Source: Acidobacteriota bacterium
GTDB lineage: Bacteria; Acidobacteriota; Terriglobia; Acidiferrales; UBA7541
Reading direction: 5' to 3'
Length of the DNA: 34,878 bases
NCBI GenBank assembly: GCA_003225295.1
Contig: QHYZ01000097.1
Coordinates: forward strand, 1 to 34,878
The notes under the pieces were generated by a model, which was not told the DNA's origin, made no database searches, and worked only from the letters and a program-made list of their open reading frames with translations. Every line of letters begins with the position of its first letter. The first letter of the stretch is position 1. A program made the position numbers and the translations under genes. Positions 33,928 through 34,878 of the stretch are shown here, one piece after another.

Positions 33928-34230
33928 ATGGCAAATGTATTCCCTCCGATCCGCACTGAAAGCCGCATTCCCGAGAAGCTGTTGGTCGAACTCTATAGCG
34001 TTGAGAATGCCACCCATGAGATTACCTCTACCATCAACGTTAGCCTTCACGGCGCCCGCGTTTTGACGAAGGCTCCCTGGGCGCCCGATCAGGATGTCTC
34101 CGTTCGATCGGTCCCCGGTAATCTCTATTCCCGCGCACACATCGTTTATTGCAAACCCCTTCCCGACCAGTCCTATTCCATCGGACTGCAGCTGCTTCGA
34201 CCAACCGAAAACTGGCCCGCCTTCAGCTAA
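33928..34230 (+). CDS. Stand-alone PilZ protein B
   Basis: 100 residues. RTESR (RxxxR) and INVSLHGARV (NxSxxG) are both intact, so it should bind c-di-GMP. It shares GARV, HIVYCK and YSIGLQL with the neighbour upstream, and the pair probably arose by duplication followed by divergence. The ATG is preceded by AAGGGAGAAAG. It may act as an adaptor or competitor for the same ligand; no effector domain is fused. Confidence 0.85.
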   Translation: MANVFPPIRTESRIPEKLLVELYSVENATHEITSTINVSLHGARVLTKAPWAPDQDVSVRSVPGNLYSRAHIVYCKPLPDQSYSIGLQLLRPTENWPAFS

Positions 34231-34309
34231 TCATCCACGGTGCCCCTCACCCTGATTAGTTTGTACCGCATGTTCACCCCGAACGAATGAGGTTCTCCGA
34301 AGAGAAATG

Positions 34310-34327
34310 CCCCGTGTTTTAGCGGGG
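34310..34327 (-). terminator. Possible terminator of the right-edge transposase
   Basis: CCCCG and CGGGG pair across the transposase stop codon, followed on the minus strand by CATTTCTCTT. A five-base stem with an eight-base loop is weak, so this is tentative. Confidence 0.3.
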
Positions 34328-34878
34328 TTTGCGACGTTCTGGCAGTTTTTTGCGCGTGTCTACACGCACCTTCACGCTGGGCAGGACGTCTGGCAAACGG
34401 ATATCCAAGGCCTGCAGCAAATCACGGCAGGCCGGATTCGGCATGGGGATGCGCAGGCAAGTACCGCCCTCTTTGATTTTCATTTCCGTCGAACTCAGCG
34501 CCTTCAACTGTTGTAGTCCCTCTTCGACGGTCACGTCCAAGGCCGCCCAAGCCCGGCTCAAGACCCGCCGGATGAGATAAGCCAGCATCACCACCAGAAC
34601 ATGAGCGCGCGTGTGCGCTGCGGTGCGTACATGGATCGGGCGAGTTTCCAGATGGGTGGTCTTGCAGGTGCGGAAGGCTTGTTCGACTTGCGTCAGATCC
34701 TTGTAGCGGTCATGCACTTCTTGCTTGGAAACAGCGCTCACCGGGAGATCCGTCTTGATCACGTAGCAGCCATCCAGTCGAGCGGCCTGTTCGTGAGCGG
34801 CGGAGTCCACCCGCAACGCCAGGGTTCGCCCCTGTACTTCGACCTGCAGCCAGTCATCGATTTTCAGTCGCTGGATCC
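34319..34878 (-). CDS. IS1634/IS4-type transposase, C-terminal part, cut by window edge
   Basis: DDE transposase fragment of about 186 residues, open to the window edge, so the first Asp residues and most of the catalytic domain lie outside. The visible part has the IS4-superfamily C-terminal motif: Y-x2-L-x3-E-x6-K in DRYKDLTQVEQAFRTCK, with the catalytic Glu, and the typical LETRPIHVRTAAHTRAHVLVVMLAYLI helix, quoted in part here. The C-terminus is a basic tail (VDTRKKLPERRKPR). No disruption is seen in the visible part. Family placement between IS1634 and its IS4 relatives is by motif memory only. Confidence 0.8.
   Translation of the reverse strand, partial: IQRLKIDDWLQVEVQGRTLALRVDSAAHEQAARLDGCYVIKTDLPVSAVSKQEVHDRYKDLTQVEQAFRTCKTTHLETRPIHVRTAAHTRAHVLVVMLAYLIRRVLSRAWAALDVTVEEGLQQLKALSSTEMKIKEGGTCLRIPMPNPACRDLLQALDIRLPDVLPSVKVRVDTRKKLPERRKPR

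Larger units (their letters stand above)
34310..34878 (-). mobile_element. IS1634/IS4-type insertion sequence, partial
   Basis: Right-edge element carrying the transposase fragment. The inner terminus is unplaced; it must lie in 34231-34318, between the PilZ B stop and the transposase stop. Confidence 0.55.

Overview
The window looks like a chromosomal segment of a soil or peat Acidobacteriota bacterium (Terriglobia-like). This is inferred from several traits: a complete System I cytochrome c maturation cluster with a secreted carboxypeptidase-regulatory-like companion gene, four PilZ proteins in 35 kb, a PadR regulator paired with a large membrane protein, an ECF sigma/anti-sigma/Spy-like locus, and a moderately high GC content. 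No rRNA, tRNA or CRISPR array was seen. Species cannot be named from sequence alone. Insertion-sequence transposases run off both window edges: an ISNCY-type element on the left (1-1421) and an IS1634/IS4-type element on the right (about 34310-34878). This is what a contig that ends in repeats would look like.

Layout. 1-1421: ISNCY transposase plus a frameshifted DUF6788 partner. 1422-2020: no convincing gene. 2021-2425: a PilZ protein, separated by a hairpin from the long minus-strand heme/cytochrome block (2453-12389). Read 5' to 3' that block is ccmE, ccmF, ccmH, a ccmI-like gene, a secreted SHOCT-like companion, ccmA, ccmB, ccmC, ccmD, hemH, ctaA, ctaB. Most junctions overlap or abut (ATGA overlaps at several), so it is probably one or two operons. 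It would make protoheme (HemH), convert it to heme O and heme A for cytochrome oxidase (CtaB, CtaA), and export and attach heme to c-type apocytochromes (Ccm). The CcmE carries Cys in a CxxxY motif where the usual heme-binding His would be.

12519-19364 is mixed: a possible remote UDG-fold protein, a lone [2Fe-2S] protein, a TolB-like propeller protein divergent from ssb, an NADP-dependent MDR oxidoreductase, a Spy-like/anti-sigma/ECF sigma operon and a divergent XRE regulator. 19540-24936 (minus strand) is a compact nfo-leuS-guaA operon; the endonuclease IV has a long Lys/Arg-rich tail. 25050-28607 holds a small membrane protein, a PadR regulator with a palindromic operator over its promoter, a membrane protein translationally coupled to it, and a DAHP synthase.

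28755-31370 is the most unusual gene: a single reading frame joining a full-length DegT-type PLP aminotransferase to a full-length VAO/DprE1-like FAD oxidase. It could be a one-polypeptide alcohol-to-ketone-to-amine enzyme. The right part (31603-34230) holds a receiver-PilZ protein, a secreted His/Arg-rich protein and two tandem stand-alone PilZ proteins, suggesting local c-di-GMP signalling.
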